Of a DNA stretch of 23,884 nucleotides, positions 17,375 through 23,884 are shown one piece after another. The DNA is from a virus, in IMG/VR virus record IMGVR_UViG_3300032073_000249, positions 1-23,884 of that record; one strand, given 5' to 3'. A program made the position numbers and the translations under genes. Below the pieces are notes generated by a model. The model ran no database searches and was not told where the DNA came from. It saw only the letters and a program-made list of their open reading frames with translations. Position 1 is the stretch's first letter, and each line of letters starts with the position of its first letter.

Positions 17375-18889
17375 TTAGAATTCAATTATGAGTTTAATAT
17401 CTTCAATCTGAGTAGCTGTTCTGCTAATGGGTGCTCTATTTTCTAGGAATACCATTTCACCGCTACCCTTATGTGCTTCAGCTGTAAAATTAAATCCACC
17501 ATTTCCTGTAGTATCTAACGATGCTGAACCAGATCCACCATCAGCTGAAGTACTAACTGTCTCACCTGTTGTAAACCTAGTATAACCAGTCTTTTCGTTT
17601 TGGTGATAATAAATTCTTCCAGCCTGTCCACCAGTCTGTGGCGCTTCTACTACGAAAGCTTTAGCTCCACTTGATCCACCTAATATAATTTGATCAGCAT
17701 CAAAGTTAACAGTTGTTTGTCCTGATGCGACCTTTAAGAACTGAGTTCCTTTTAGTGTAGCTGCTGTTGCTGGTGTGGTTAAATTACCTGGTACAACAGT
17801 TCCAACCTTAACGTTAGCTGCGATTGAAGATGGGTTTTTAATTAAACTAACTTGTCTGAAATCCTGATTAATTGTAAGGTCATTACCTGATTCTGTTCCT
17901 GTAAGTAAACTATTAATACCAACATAGAAAGCTCCAAGTTCAGATACTGGATCTACGCCGTGTCCACCTGCAGGAGCAAGAACTGCTCTAGCCGTTGCAA
18001 CAACTGGAGTTCCAGAATCACTAGAATTTTTTGTTATAACAACATCTGCTACTGTATAACCGCTTCCTTTATTAGTAATAGTAATACCAGTAAGTCTACC
18101 ACTACTATCAATATCAGTTGCACTAACAACAGCTGCAGCATTATTGCCGTCACCTGTAATAGTAACTGTAGGTCGGTTTGTTGTTGAATACCCAGACCCT
18201 GAAGTAACACTATCGACTCCAGCAGTAGTTATAACTAATCTCTCAATTCCTTCACGTTTACTACTTCCAGCTGAAGCTATCTGCGCTGCTTGTTGTGGCT
18301 GATTAGGATTAGTTGCTGCAAGTACAGGAGCTAATGCTAAAGTTTTAACTGGCATATAGGAAGTGGTTAGGAATTTTTCTGAATCAGCAACGGTAACTGT
18401 ATACATATATTTCCATTGGTAACCATCTTCTGCCGAGCCTGTAGGTTGTTCTGATGTATGTACAGGTTCAACTGAAACACCAGAAGCGCCAGCAATAATA
18501 CATTTATAAACTTTAAACTGAGAAGTCATAACATAAAACGGGCTTTGAGAATCAAAGATAGATGTAGGTGTTATCACACCGCTAATAGATTCTTTATAAT
18601 CTGAATCCCATGGTTGATAACTATTACCTGCAGTCCAATTATGTCTTGGCACTACGTGTGATACATCACTGGCCGCGATCTTTTTAAGACCGATCATGTT
18701 CTGCCAAGCTTCTGCTACGTTCGTTTGGTTGTCGTATGGAGTAAAAGCATCAGTGTCTGTTTTATCGGATGTGCTGTTTGACCAAACGTCTGCTTTACCG
18801 ATGCCAACATATACACTGCTAGTTTCTACGTCCTCTTTAAAATTTTGAGCATTTACTACTCTAAACTGTGAAGTTACTATTGCTGTCAT
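17375..18889 (-). CDS. 8: Baseplate wedge protein gp8
   Basis: Homologous to T4 gp8, which joins the gp6-gp7 wedge core in the baseplate. The N-terminus AIVTSQFR matches T4 AIVTSKFR. VVPRHNWTAGNSYQPWDSDY matches the T4 region around VIPRRDW. Also shared are EDGYQWKYMYTV, FRQVSLIKNP (residues 344-353) and the C-terminus GSGEMVFLENRAPI...IEDIKLIIEF, very close to T4 SGEMIYMENRPPI. At 504 residues it is much longer than T4 gp8 (334). The excess lies mainly in residues about 212-302, with GSGY repeats, and about 385-465, a Gly-rich beta segment. A late promoter lies 60-70 bases upstream inside the previous gene. The ribosome binding site is weak (GGGAATTAG). Confidence 0.92.
   Translation of the reverse strand: MTAIVTSQFRVVNAQNFKEDVETSSVYVGIGKADVWSNSTSDKTDTDAFTPYDNQTNVAEAWQNMIGLKKIAASDVSHVVPRHNWTAGNSYQPWDSDYKESISGVITPTSIFDSQSPFYVMTSQFKVYKCIIAGASGVSVEPVHTSEQPTGSAEDGYQWKYMYTVTVADSEKFLTTSYMPVKTLALAPVLAATNPNQPQQAAQIASAGSSKREGIERLVITTAGVDSVTSGSGYSTTNRPTVTITGDGNNAAAVVSATDIDSSGRLTGITITNKGSGYTVADVVITKNSSDSGTPVVATARAVLAPAGGHGVDPVSELGAFYVGINSLLTGTESGNDLTINQDFRQVSLIKNPSSIAANVKVGTVVPGNLTTPATAATLKGTQFLKVASGQTTVNFDADQIILGGSSGAKAFVVEAPQTGGQAGRIYYHQNEKTGYTRFTTGETVSTSADGGSGSASLDTTGNGGFNFTAEAHKGSGEMVFLENRAPISRTATQIEDIKLIIEF
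17984..18256 (-). repeat. GSGY-repeat insertion in gp8
   Basis: Encodes residues about 212-302 of gp8 with two GSGY units (SGSGYSTTNRPTVTITGDGN and NKGSGYTVADVVITKN). The region is absent from T4 gp8 as I recall it. The same repeat type occurs in the 781-aa protein just upstream. Confidence 0.7.
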
Positions 18890-18914
18890 TTTTCTAATTC
18901 CCGTTGTTTATACA

Positions 18915-21260
18915 TTATGTTGTAGACTTATATGTTATGCTACTCATACCGTTATATCTATTTATATTAGTTATAGATGTAGTTGTAAGTAAATTTGCAC
19001 CATATTCTTTTAATGGCACATTATCTCTAAATTTCCTGGTTGAAAACCAATTGTTCTTTTTGATATTATAAAAGTTATTATCATGATTAATTTCAAAGGT
19101 ATCTTCAAGCAGATTCATTACTAATTGTAATATCATAGTAGTGTCTTTAGCTCTTACTTCGTCTTGAACACCAGAGCCAAGTCGTATCTCAGGTTCTAAA
19201 ATATATCCATTACCAGGATTAGTAGGAGTTACAATTGTATTATTTGCTAATGGCGAAGGAACCAATTCTGCTCTTAATTTACCATTACCACTAACTGATA
19301 CTGTTGGAACTGATGTATAACCACTGCCATGGTTTGTCATAACAATTCTACTTATGCTACCGCCAGCCATCTGCGCTACTGCAGTAGCATTAGAGCCACC
19401 GCCACCGCTTATTGTTACTGTTGGGGCCGATGAATAACCACTGCCACCATTTACTATTTGTATATTATTAATCGTTGTTGGCTGAAGTAAAAGCGTTGCT
19501 GTTGCTTGAACATTAGTTGATAGTGGTAAGCCTAACGCGTTCTTTGATGTTGGGGCATCTATAACTACCTTAGGTGGAATTCTATATTTGTGATTAGTGC
19601 TTGCAATACCATGTAAATATATTTTACTTATAGTTCCAGGATTACTTACAGCTGGTATTGAAGCAGCAATTCCTGTATACCCTGATCCTACATTACTAAT
19701 AACAAATCCATCTGGTGATAATGAACCATTAGCTGTAACTTTACAAGTAAGAGCTCCGCCTGATCCACCGGTTCCTGTTACTGTAACGATCGGCCCAGCA
19801 TAAAGCTTCTCACCATTAACTATTGTTTCAGTGCTAGTATTTACTGGATATCCATAACCTGCTTTAGCAATCTCAGCTGAAAGAATTTTACCAGCATGTG
19901 GATTAGCTGAACCATTTGGTAATGTTGTTGGTTGTAAATTAATACTAATCTGTCCACTTCTTTTAATAAATGCAGATGGCCTTGGTTCAAACATTGAAGC
20001 AAACATTTTAACTAACACTGGAACATCTTCTATTCCAATCACTCCAGGCTGTCTGTCAGGCATAGATGATAAAGTTAATCTATTAATTCTGGGGTAACCA
20101 TAAAAGAATTGTCCTGTGCCTTGGCCATGTTTAGGTCCACCAATATGTGGAACCTCGTACATAGCTTTTGCGCTATCACCTAAAGCCTTTCTTGTTAATT
20201 GTAGTAATATTAGAATCTCTCCAAAGAATTTAAATCCAGCTGGGTGAACTAATTTACTAAATGCTGCTGACCAATCTGTTACGTTCCTACCAGTTCTAAT
20301 AAGGTATGAAAACTTTTGATAAAAGTCGCTGTCTTGTATTTTGATTTCGTCTGATAACCAACCTTTATGATCTAGGTACTGGTTTTGCGAAGGATCCCAA
20401 GCACCTGATGAAGGTATTAAAGTTTTATCCCAAGGTCTTTCAACTTCTACTTCTTCGTTAAATAATAGTCTGAAGAATATTTCAATAGAATCTGAAGCAC
20501 CTCTAACTTTATAGAAGTCGACTATCTTTTTATAAAGAGACCTTTTATCTACATTAGATAAGTCTCTAGGAATCGCCGCGGCTACTTCTTTCTGCATCAT
20601 TTCTAAATAGTCTTCTGTGTTCTCATCAATGTCTAATGCTTCTTCAATCGCATTAAGAACATATGATGGACCAGGACCTACCCAGTATTTAATTACAGTT
20701 GTTAGAGTAGCTTGTAAACCATTAAAGGTATCATTAGCAAAAACAATTCTAAATGTTTTACCATGAGGAGTAGTATTATTTTTAAGTGACCCAGGAAGTT
20801 CGTTACCATTAGTAATATTAATCTGTGGTGCACCACTGCCTGTAAGAGAAACAGGTATACTTTGTCCAGGTTTATAAACAACGCTGTTAAATGTTATATT
20901 AGAATCAGTATTATTTTTAATTAATAATGTACTACTTGCTCCTTGAAAGTCTGAAAAGAAATGATCATTAGAATTCTCAGGATCTTTAATTCTAAAAACA
21001 CCTTGCTTACTTAGAATAGTATCAACAAAGACTTCGGTCTCTTGATATATAAACTCTTCCATATTATTAAATTCATAATATGATTTAAGTAATTCTTTAA
21101 TACCTCTTTGATTAGCCTCACCACCATCACCAACTTGATCTTCAAGAATATTAGTAGGTATGAGCTCATCGAGTCTAAGATTTTCTTTTGTCTTACGCTT
21201 ACTTGAAGCAACTGATTCGATATAACCAGGTGTTTGCGATTCTCCTCCATATCGAGCCAT
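18915..21260 (-). CDS. Baseplate wedge protein in the gp7 position, 781 aa
   Basis: Residues 1-360 are mostly alpha-helical: LIPTNILED, then IKELLKSYYEFNNMEEFIYQ, then IPRDLSNVDKRSLYKKIVDF followed by YKVRGASDSIEIFFRLLFNE. The last segment (a Tyr-Lys-x-Arg-Gly-x-x-x-x-Ile pattern) recalls the motif of P2 gpI/TssG-type wedge proteins, which are functional equivalents of T4 gp7; this link is inference. Next are FSKLVHPAGFKFFGEI and, at about 460-700, four GSGY-like beta repeats (VGSGYTG, GGSGYSSAPTVTISGG, HGSGYTSVPTVSVSG, PGNGY). The C-terminus contains DTFEINHDNNFYNIKKNNWF. It is shorter than T4 gp7 (about 1030 aa) and I see no direct alignment to it. It starts three bases after gp6, with AGAGGA inside the gp6 end, which supports assembly with gp6 and gp25. 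Confidence 0.8.
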   Translation of the reverse strand: MARYGGESQTPGYIESVASSKRKTKENLRLDELIPTNILEDQVGDGGEANQRGIKELLKSYYEFNNMEEFIYQETEVFVDTILSKQGVFRIKDPENSNDHFFSDFQGASSTLLIKNNTDSNITFNSVVYKPGQSIPVSLTGSGAPQINITNGNELPGSLKNNTTPHGKTFRIVFANDTFNGLQATLTTVIKYWVGPGPSYVLNAIEEALDIDENTEDYLEMMQKEVAAAIPRDLSNVDKRSLYKKIVDFYKVRGASDSIEIFFRLLFNEEVEVERPWDKTLIPSSGAWDPSQNQYLDHKGWLSDEIKIQDSDFYQKFSYLIRTGRNVTDWSAAFSKLVHPAGFKFFGEILILLQLTRKALGDSAKAMYEVPHIGGPKHGQGTGQFFYGYPRINRLTLSSMPDRQPGVIGIEDVPVLVKMFASMFEPRPSAFIKRSGQISINLQPTTLPNGSANPHAGKILSAEIAKAGYGYPVNTSTETIVNGEKLYAGPIVTVTGTGGSGGALTCKVTANGSLSPDGFVISNVGSGYTGIAASIPAVSNPGTISKIYLHGIASTNHKYRIPPKVVIDAPTSKNALGLPLSTNVQATATLLLQPTTINNIQIVNGGSGYSSAPTVTISGGGGSNATAVAQMAGGSISRIVMTNHGSGYTSVPTVSVSGNGKLRAELVPSPLANNTIVTPTNPGNGYILEPEIRLGSGVQDEVRAKDTTMILQLVMNLLEDTFEINHDNNFYNIKKNNWFSTRKFRDNVPLKEYGANLLTTTSITNINRYNGMSSITYKSTT
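18959..18966 (-). promoter_or_regulatory. T4-type late promoter for gp8, inside the 781-aa gene end
   Basis: TATAAATAGATA on the minus strand, read in the host gene as Ile-Asn-Arg-Tyr. It lies about 70 bases before the gp8 ATG, with a predicted start near 18953. Confidence 0.75.
19161..19883 (-). repeat. GSGY beta repeats in the 781-aa wedge protein
   Basis: Encodes residues about 460-700. Units follow GSGYxxxPTVxxSGxGxxAxAxA...I, a pattern frequent in marine phage virion proteins and probably forming small beta modules. The clearest units are around residues 605-660. Confidence 0.75.
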
Positions 21261-21263
21261 GTG

Positions 21264-23144
21264 TTATCCTCTAAGTCTTGATGTAGTGTTATATGATATA
21301 GTACCAGTGCTTCCTGATACAGCAATGGAATCGATCTCTGGAGTAATAGTCGTTCTTAATGGATCGATTGCAATCAGCTGATCTCTCTTAGGAGCAATGT
21401 CTAAAGAAGCTGGTGTTACTGTAATTCTAATTCCACCTGTTGGAAGAATTGAAGGAGCAAAGTTGTTTAGTATAACTTTACCTGAAGAAGTATTTACACT
21501 TCCTGCATCTGTTACGACAATGGTTTCTTTACCATCTACAATTTTATAAACATATACTCTACGTTCATCCTGTCCCTCTACTGCTTCATCTCCAAAGAAA
21601 TGATCGACACCATCAACTTTAAATGCTGTTGATGAAATAACTGAATCAGTACTACTACCACTGACATAGAAAGAACCTGTAAAGAATAAAGTAAAGTTAT
21701 TTGCTGTACGAGTTAAGCTAGGTGTAATTGTTTTAAATAACATAGGTCGTACAGTTGAGTTAACAATTGATGGATCAGCGTTATCGATTGCTTTTAATAG
21801 TTGTGAATGTCTGAACACTCCATCAAATTTATTGAGGTTATTAAAACTATAATCTTCTACTGTATCACTGACCACACTAAGTAGATCACTTGCACTTCTG
21901 TCAGTCAGGTTGTTATTATATTTAAAGAATACATCTAACTCAAGGTAAGTATAGTTAGGATCAACCATAACCGGAGTAATAGAGACCACGTTCTTGCCTT
22001 TTAGTATTGTATTCTTAATTGTATTCTTTTGTGCATCTGTTAGTGTTTCGTTTTGTACTGGTTTAACACAGACATATACGCTACCATAATCTGGTGGATC
22101 ATTATCTTCACCACCCCAGGTACTAATCGCATCGATGTCTGAGAACTCTCTTTGAATAATAGCACGATAGTCATCTGTGGTTACCGCTCTGTTCTGAGAA
22201 GTAAATGTTAGCGGAGCATTATATCTTATTGACTCTAATGTCTCTCTGTCCGAGCCGCCAGTTGACTTATTGACCAGGCTTATGGAAACAGCTGATGCAC
22301 TGAATGGTCCGATATTAATATTAGATCCCATTCCGAAATTCGTCGCACCATTTACATCCTTACCATTTGTAAACACATAGTCGAGCGTTACGATATTATT
22401 TGACTGAGGACGGGCTCCAATAACACCATCGCCAAAGAACACTTCGTAATATTCATTTGCATTCTCTTGTAGATGAAAGATACGAGTTGCAGCGTCGACA
22501 TTGAGTAGCGTTGTATACTTAGTATAGATATCGAATGCTGAAGATAAATCGTTAGCCTGTACACGAACACGTAGCGTAGATGTATCTGCATCCTTATCTG
22601 ATATCTGATACTTCTGATTGGTTAAATCATTGTCTACTCTAAACTTTAATGTCTTGAGTGTACCTTCTGCGATCTCCACATTATTAAAGGTATATACATT
22701 TGTGACTGAATCGATTGTAGCGTTATCTGCAGAGAGAACAATGAACGAAAATTCTCTACCGCCAACAGTTGTGACTAACTGCGTTCCTCGTGCGAGTGTT
22801 AGGTTTGCAGGATTATTCGAAGCCTGATCACCAGTGAATCCTGTGACCGCAATATTAACAACTGCACGAGAAGCGAGTTTAGACCTTGGAGTATATCCAA
22901 GCAACCTTGCCCGAGAGACTACATTACCACGTATCTGTGCTGAGTCTAAAAAGGCCTCGTTTAAACTGAAGTGAGCAGCCATTGCATTATAGTGTGTATT
23001 ATATGCTAATACATCTAAGAGTACACTCATACCACTTCCTTCGAAATCATAATCATTAAATGTCGACTGTGTCTTCAGATAGTTCTTAAGATTCTTTTTA
23101 ATTTGGTCGAAATCTAATTCCGTTACTTTAAAATTTGTTGCCAT
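21264..23144 (-). CDS. 6: Baseplate wedge protein gp6
   Basis: T4 gp6 (660 aa) family, including the baseplate J-like core. The 626-aa protein starts FKVTELDFDQIKKNLKNYLK, then has GSGMSVLLDVLAYNTHYNAM and SLNEAFLDSAQIRGNVVSRA followed by RLLGYTPRSKLASRA, the conserved N-terminal signature. Further on are RETLESIRYNAP and FTSQNRAVTTDDYRAIIQREF, typical of J-like proteins, and VSITPVMVDPNYTYLELDV. In T4, two gp6 molecules per wedge join adjacent wedges into the ring around the hub. It starts six bases after the gp25 stop with AAGG as ribosome binding site, and its C-terminal codons (CTT AGA GGA TAA) supply the site of the next gene. Length and motifs indicate an intact protein. Confidence 0.95.
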   Translation of the reverse strand: MATNFKVTELDFDQIKKNLKNYLKTQSTFNDYDFEGSGMSVLLDVLAYNTHYNAMAAHFSLNEAFLDSAQIRGNVVSRARLLGYTPRSKLASRAVVNIAVTGFTGDQASNNPANLTLARGTQLVTTVGGREFSFIVLSADNATIDSVTNVYTFNNVEIAEGTLKTLKFRVDNDLTNQKYQISDKDADTSTLRVRVQANDLSSAFDIYTKYTTLLNVDAATRIFHLQENANEYYEVFFGDGVIGARPQSNNIVTLDYVFTNGKDVNGATNFGMGSNINIGPFSASAVSISLVNKSTGGSDRETLESIRYNAPLTFTSQNRAVTTDDYRAIIQREFSDIDAISTWGGEDNDPPDYGSVYVCVKPVQNETLTDAQKNTIKNTILKGKNVVSITPVMVDPNYTYLELDVFFKYNNNLTDRSASDLLSVVSDTVEDYSFNNLNKFDGVFRHSQLLKAIDNADPSIVNSTVRPMLFKTITPSLTRTANNFTLFFTGSFYVSGSSTDSVISSTAFKVDGVDHFFGDEAVEGQDERRVYVYKIVDGKETIVVTDAGSVNTSSGKVILNNFAPSILPTGGIRITVTPASLDIAPKRDQLIAIDPLRTTITPEIDSIAVSGSTGTISYNTTSRLRG

Positions 23145-23150
23145 AATTCT

Positions 23151-23603
23151 TTACCTTAGTCTTCGAAGTACTAATTCAACTTCTTGTTCTACATCGTACT
23201 CCTTTATATTATAGTGTGCGGTTATTCTATATGCGTTATCATCTGCCAGATCATCAATAAACACATTATATAACTCAATCCTTCCCTCATGTATACGCAA
23301 TACATTCTCTATATTCTCTCTTAATGCAATCTTTGTTATGGTATCAGCAGGTTCAAATAACAACCCTCTCATATTCGCACCAAGTGTAGGAGCAAAAGGT
23401 CTATCATAAAAGTTAGATAACAATAAGTTCTTTACTGCATTACGTATTGCCTGTTCATCCTTTGGTATATAAAGATCTTTTGTCTTATCATTTATATAGA
23501 GAGATAGATCAAGGTCAGCCCATCCTTTCTTACGAGAGGTACGTGACGAGGTCTCACTATCTGATATAACGAATCCTGCATTGTGTCTATTAACTGTTCC
23601 CAT
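23151..23603 (-). CDS. 25: Baseplate wedge protein gp25
   Basis: GPW/gp25 family (equivalent to TssE of type VI secretion). Motifs: ADLDLSLYIN, AIRNAVKNLLLSNFYDRPFA, LGANMRGLLFEPAD, and IENVLRIHEGRIELYNVFID with the conserved Glu-x-Arg-Ile. In T4, gp25 nucleates sheath assembly and binds the gp6-gp7 core. At 150 aa it is slightly longer than T4 gp25 (132), with a polar N-terminal extension (HNAGFVISDSETSSRTSRKK). No alternative start is visible: ATG at 23601-23603 is the first codon available and lies only five bases after the late promoter. AAGGA lies 13 bases upstream, a long distance for a ribosome binding site. It heads the gp25-gp6-781 unit. Confidence 0.93.
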   Translation of the reverse strand: MGTVNRHNAGFVISDSETSSRTSRKKGWADLDLSLYINDKTKDLYIPKDEQAIRNAVKNLLLSNFYDRPFAPTLGANMRGLLFEPADTITKIALRENIENVLRIHEGRIELYNVFIDDLADDNAYRITAHYNIKEYDVEQEVELVLRRLR

Positions 23604-23608
23604 GTATC

Positions 23609-23616
23609 TATTTATA
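23609..23616 (-). promoter_or_regulatory. T4-type late promoter abutting the gp25 start
   Basis: TATAAATAGATAC then ATG on the minus strand. By T4 spacing (about five bases between the element and +1), transcription would begin at or next to the A of the ATG. Confidence 0.75.
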
Positions 23617-23717
23617 TCCTTTTAGTTATAGTTGACAAGGTTCTGGAAAGAAATTTTTCTCGAGAAATTTTTTTTATATAATGCATATCGAAGCAAAACT
23701 CAGAATCATATCGAAGA

Positions 23718-23755
23718 ACATGCATGTACTAGCCCCCCGCCACCCCTGCATGCAT
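23718..23755. repeat. Inverted TGCATG palindromes flanking a C-rich/G-rich loop
   Basis: ACATGCATGT (23718-23727) and TGCATGCA (23747-23754) are each self-complementary and also pair with each other (ATGCATG with CATGCAT). Between them lies CCCCCCGCCACCCC (23733-23746), which on the minus strand is GGGGTGGCGGGGGG. The base composition contrasts sharply with the surrounding AT-rich DNA. Confidence 0.6.
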
Positions 23756-23817
23756 TTCCCCTCGTATATAATGGCCAATATGCGTACACAGATGCCTCAT
23801 ATATTCTCCGGAAACAC

Positions 23818-23846
23818 TGTACATTTGCTCGAAAGTATGGTATAAT
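23818..23846 (+). promoter_or_regulatory. Possible sigma70 promoter pointing right
   Basis: TGTACA (23818-23823, four of six matches to TTGACA), a 17-base spacer, and a perfect TATAAT (23841-23846) with an extended -10 TG at 23838-23839. It would drive transcription rightwards out of the window, divergent from gp25. AGAGG near 23868-23872 might be a ribosome binding site for a gene starting just past the edge. AT-rich DNA produces such matches by chance. Confidence 0.4.
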
Positions 23847-23884
23847 ATAATAGGTTCTATGGGGGGCAGAGGTAGTACTCATTA

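Larger units (their letters stand above)
23617..23884. other. Non-coding right edge with palindromes and GC-rich island
   Basis: I see no credible gene in this stretch. It contains a perfect palindrome TTTCTCGAGAAA followed by a T run (about 23657-23675, terminator-like on the plus strand), a 10-base direct repeat CATATCGAAG (23684-23693 and 23707-23716), and the GC-rich island with flanking palindromes. A plus-strand promoter-like sequence lies near the edge. It separates the leftward late module from whatever lies to the right. Confidence 0.6.

Noticed and set aside
21011-21325. 104-codon minus-strand frame spanning the gp6/781-aa junction
   Set aside because: It overlaps both confident genes in another frame, is Leu/Ile-rich as expected from AT-rich shadow reading, and has no support.
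23632-23682. TTGACA (23632) with TATAAT (23677) as a plus-strand promoter
   Set aside because: The spacing is 39 bases, far from 17; no TATAAT-like sequence lies at the proper distance.
23632-23850. Plus-strand frame of 72 codons starting TTG
   Set aside because: No ribosome binding site, a TTG start, and it crosses the repeats and C-rich run; the translation looks random.
23706-23882. Minus-strand frame of 58 codons starting ATG at 23882 (MSTTSAPHRTYY...), possibly open past the right edge
   Set aside because: It runs through the G-rich island and palindromes, uses codons rare in the neighbours (AGG, GGG, CGG), has unusual Cys/Gly content, and shows no family resemblance. It could only be judged with sequence to the right.
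23855-23884. GGTTCTATGGGGGGCAGAGG at the right edge as the end of a tRNA
   Set aside because: The T-loop and stem pairing do not fit and no acceptor, D or anticodon arm can be drawn.

Overview
The window is the late structural module of a T4-like marine myovirus (contractile tail). All confident genes lie on the minus strand, so transcription runs from the right edge to the left. The DNA is AT-rich. Phage identity rests on recognisable homologues of T4 baseplate wedge proteins gp25, gp6 and gp8, on T4-type late promoters (TATAAATA), and on very long modular tail-fiber genes of the kind seen in marine cyanophages and pelagiphages. The host cannot be fixed from this window; a marine bacterium (cyanobacterium, Pelagibacter or similar) is likely by analogy.

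Layout in transcription order. (1) Right edge, 23604-23884: a non-coding stretch with a late promoter abutting the gp25 start codon, a GC-rich island between TGCATGCA-type palindromes, and a possible sigma70 promoter pointing right out of the window. (2) 23603-18915: baseplate wedge block, gp25 (150 aa), gp6 (626 aa) and a 781-aa wedge protein in the gp7 position, nearly contiguous. (3) 18889-17375: gp8 (504 aa, enlarged over T4 gp8 by two insertions). (4) 17337-11833: a 1834-aa DUF4815-type structural protein, then a 76-aa coiled-coil protein coupled by a one-base overlap to (5) 11599-5249: a 2116-aa fiber with a C-terminal S74 intramolecular chaperone. (6) 5238-3038: a 110-aa Ig-like protein, an 82-aa protein and a 535-aa fiber-like protein, closely packed. 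(7) 2922 to beyond position 1: a partial fiber gene with a TTG start, cut by the left edge.

Six TATAAATA late promoters divide the block into transcription units: gp25-gp6-781; gp8; 1834-76-2116; 2116 alone; 110-82-535; and the last fiber. Four of the six extend to TATAAATAGATA. Three sit inside the end or middle of the preceding gene. T4 gp9, gp10, gp11 and gp12 are not recognisable; the DUF4815 protein and the fibers occupy their place.

Functionally, gp25, gp6, the gp7-like protein and gp8 would form the wedge around the tail hub. The DUF4815 protein and the small proteins probably link or decorate the wedge, and the fibers provide host recognition. No defence system, mobile element, RNA gene or CRISPR array was seen. 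The unusual points are regulatory (a promoter that would make gp25 mRNA leaderless, promoters embedded in coding ends, a leader with two perfect palindromes) and evolutionary (modules shared among neighbouring proteins, a recent internal duplication in the large fiber).
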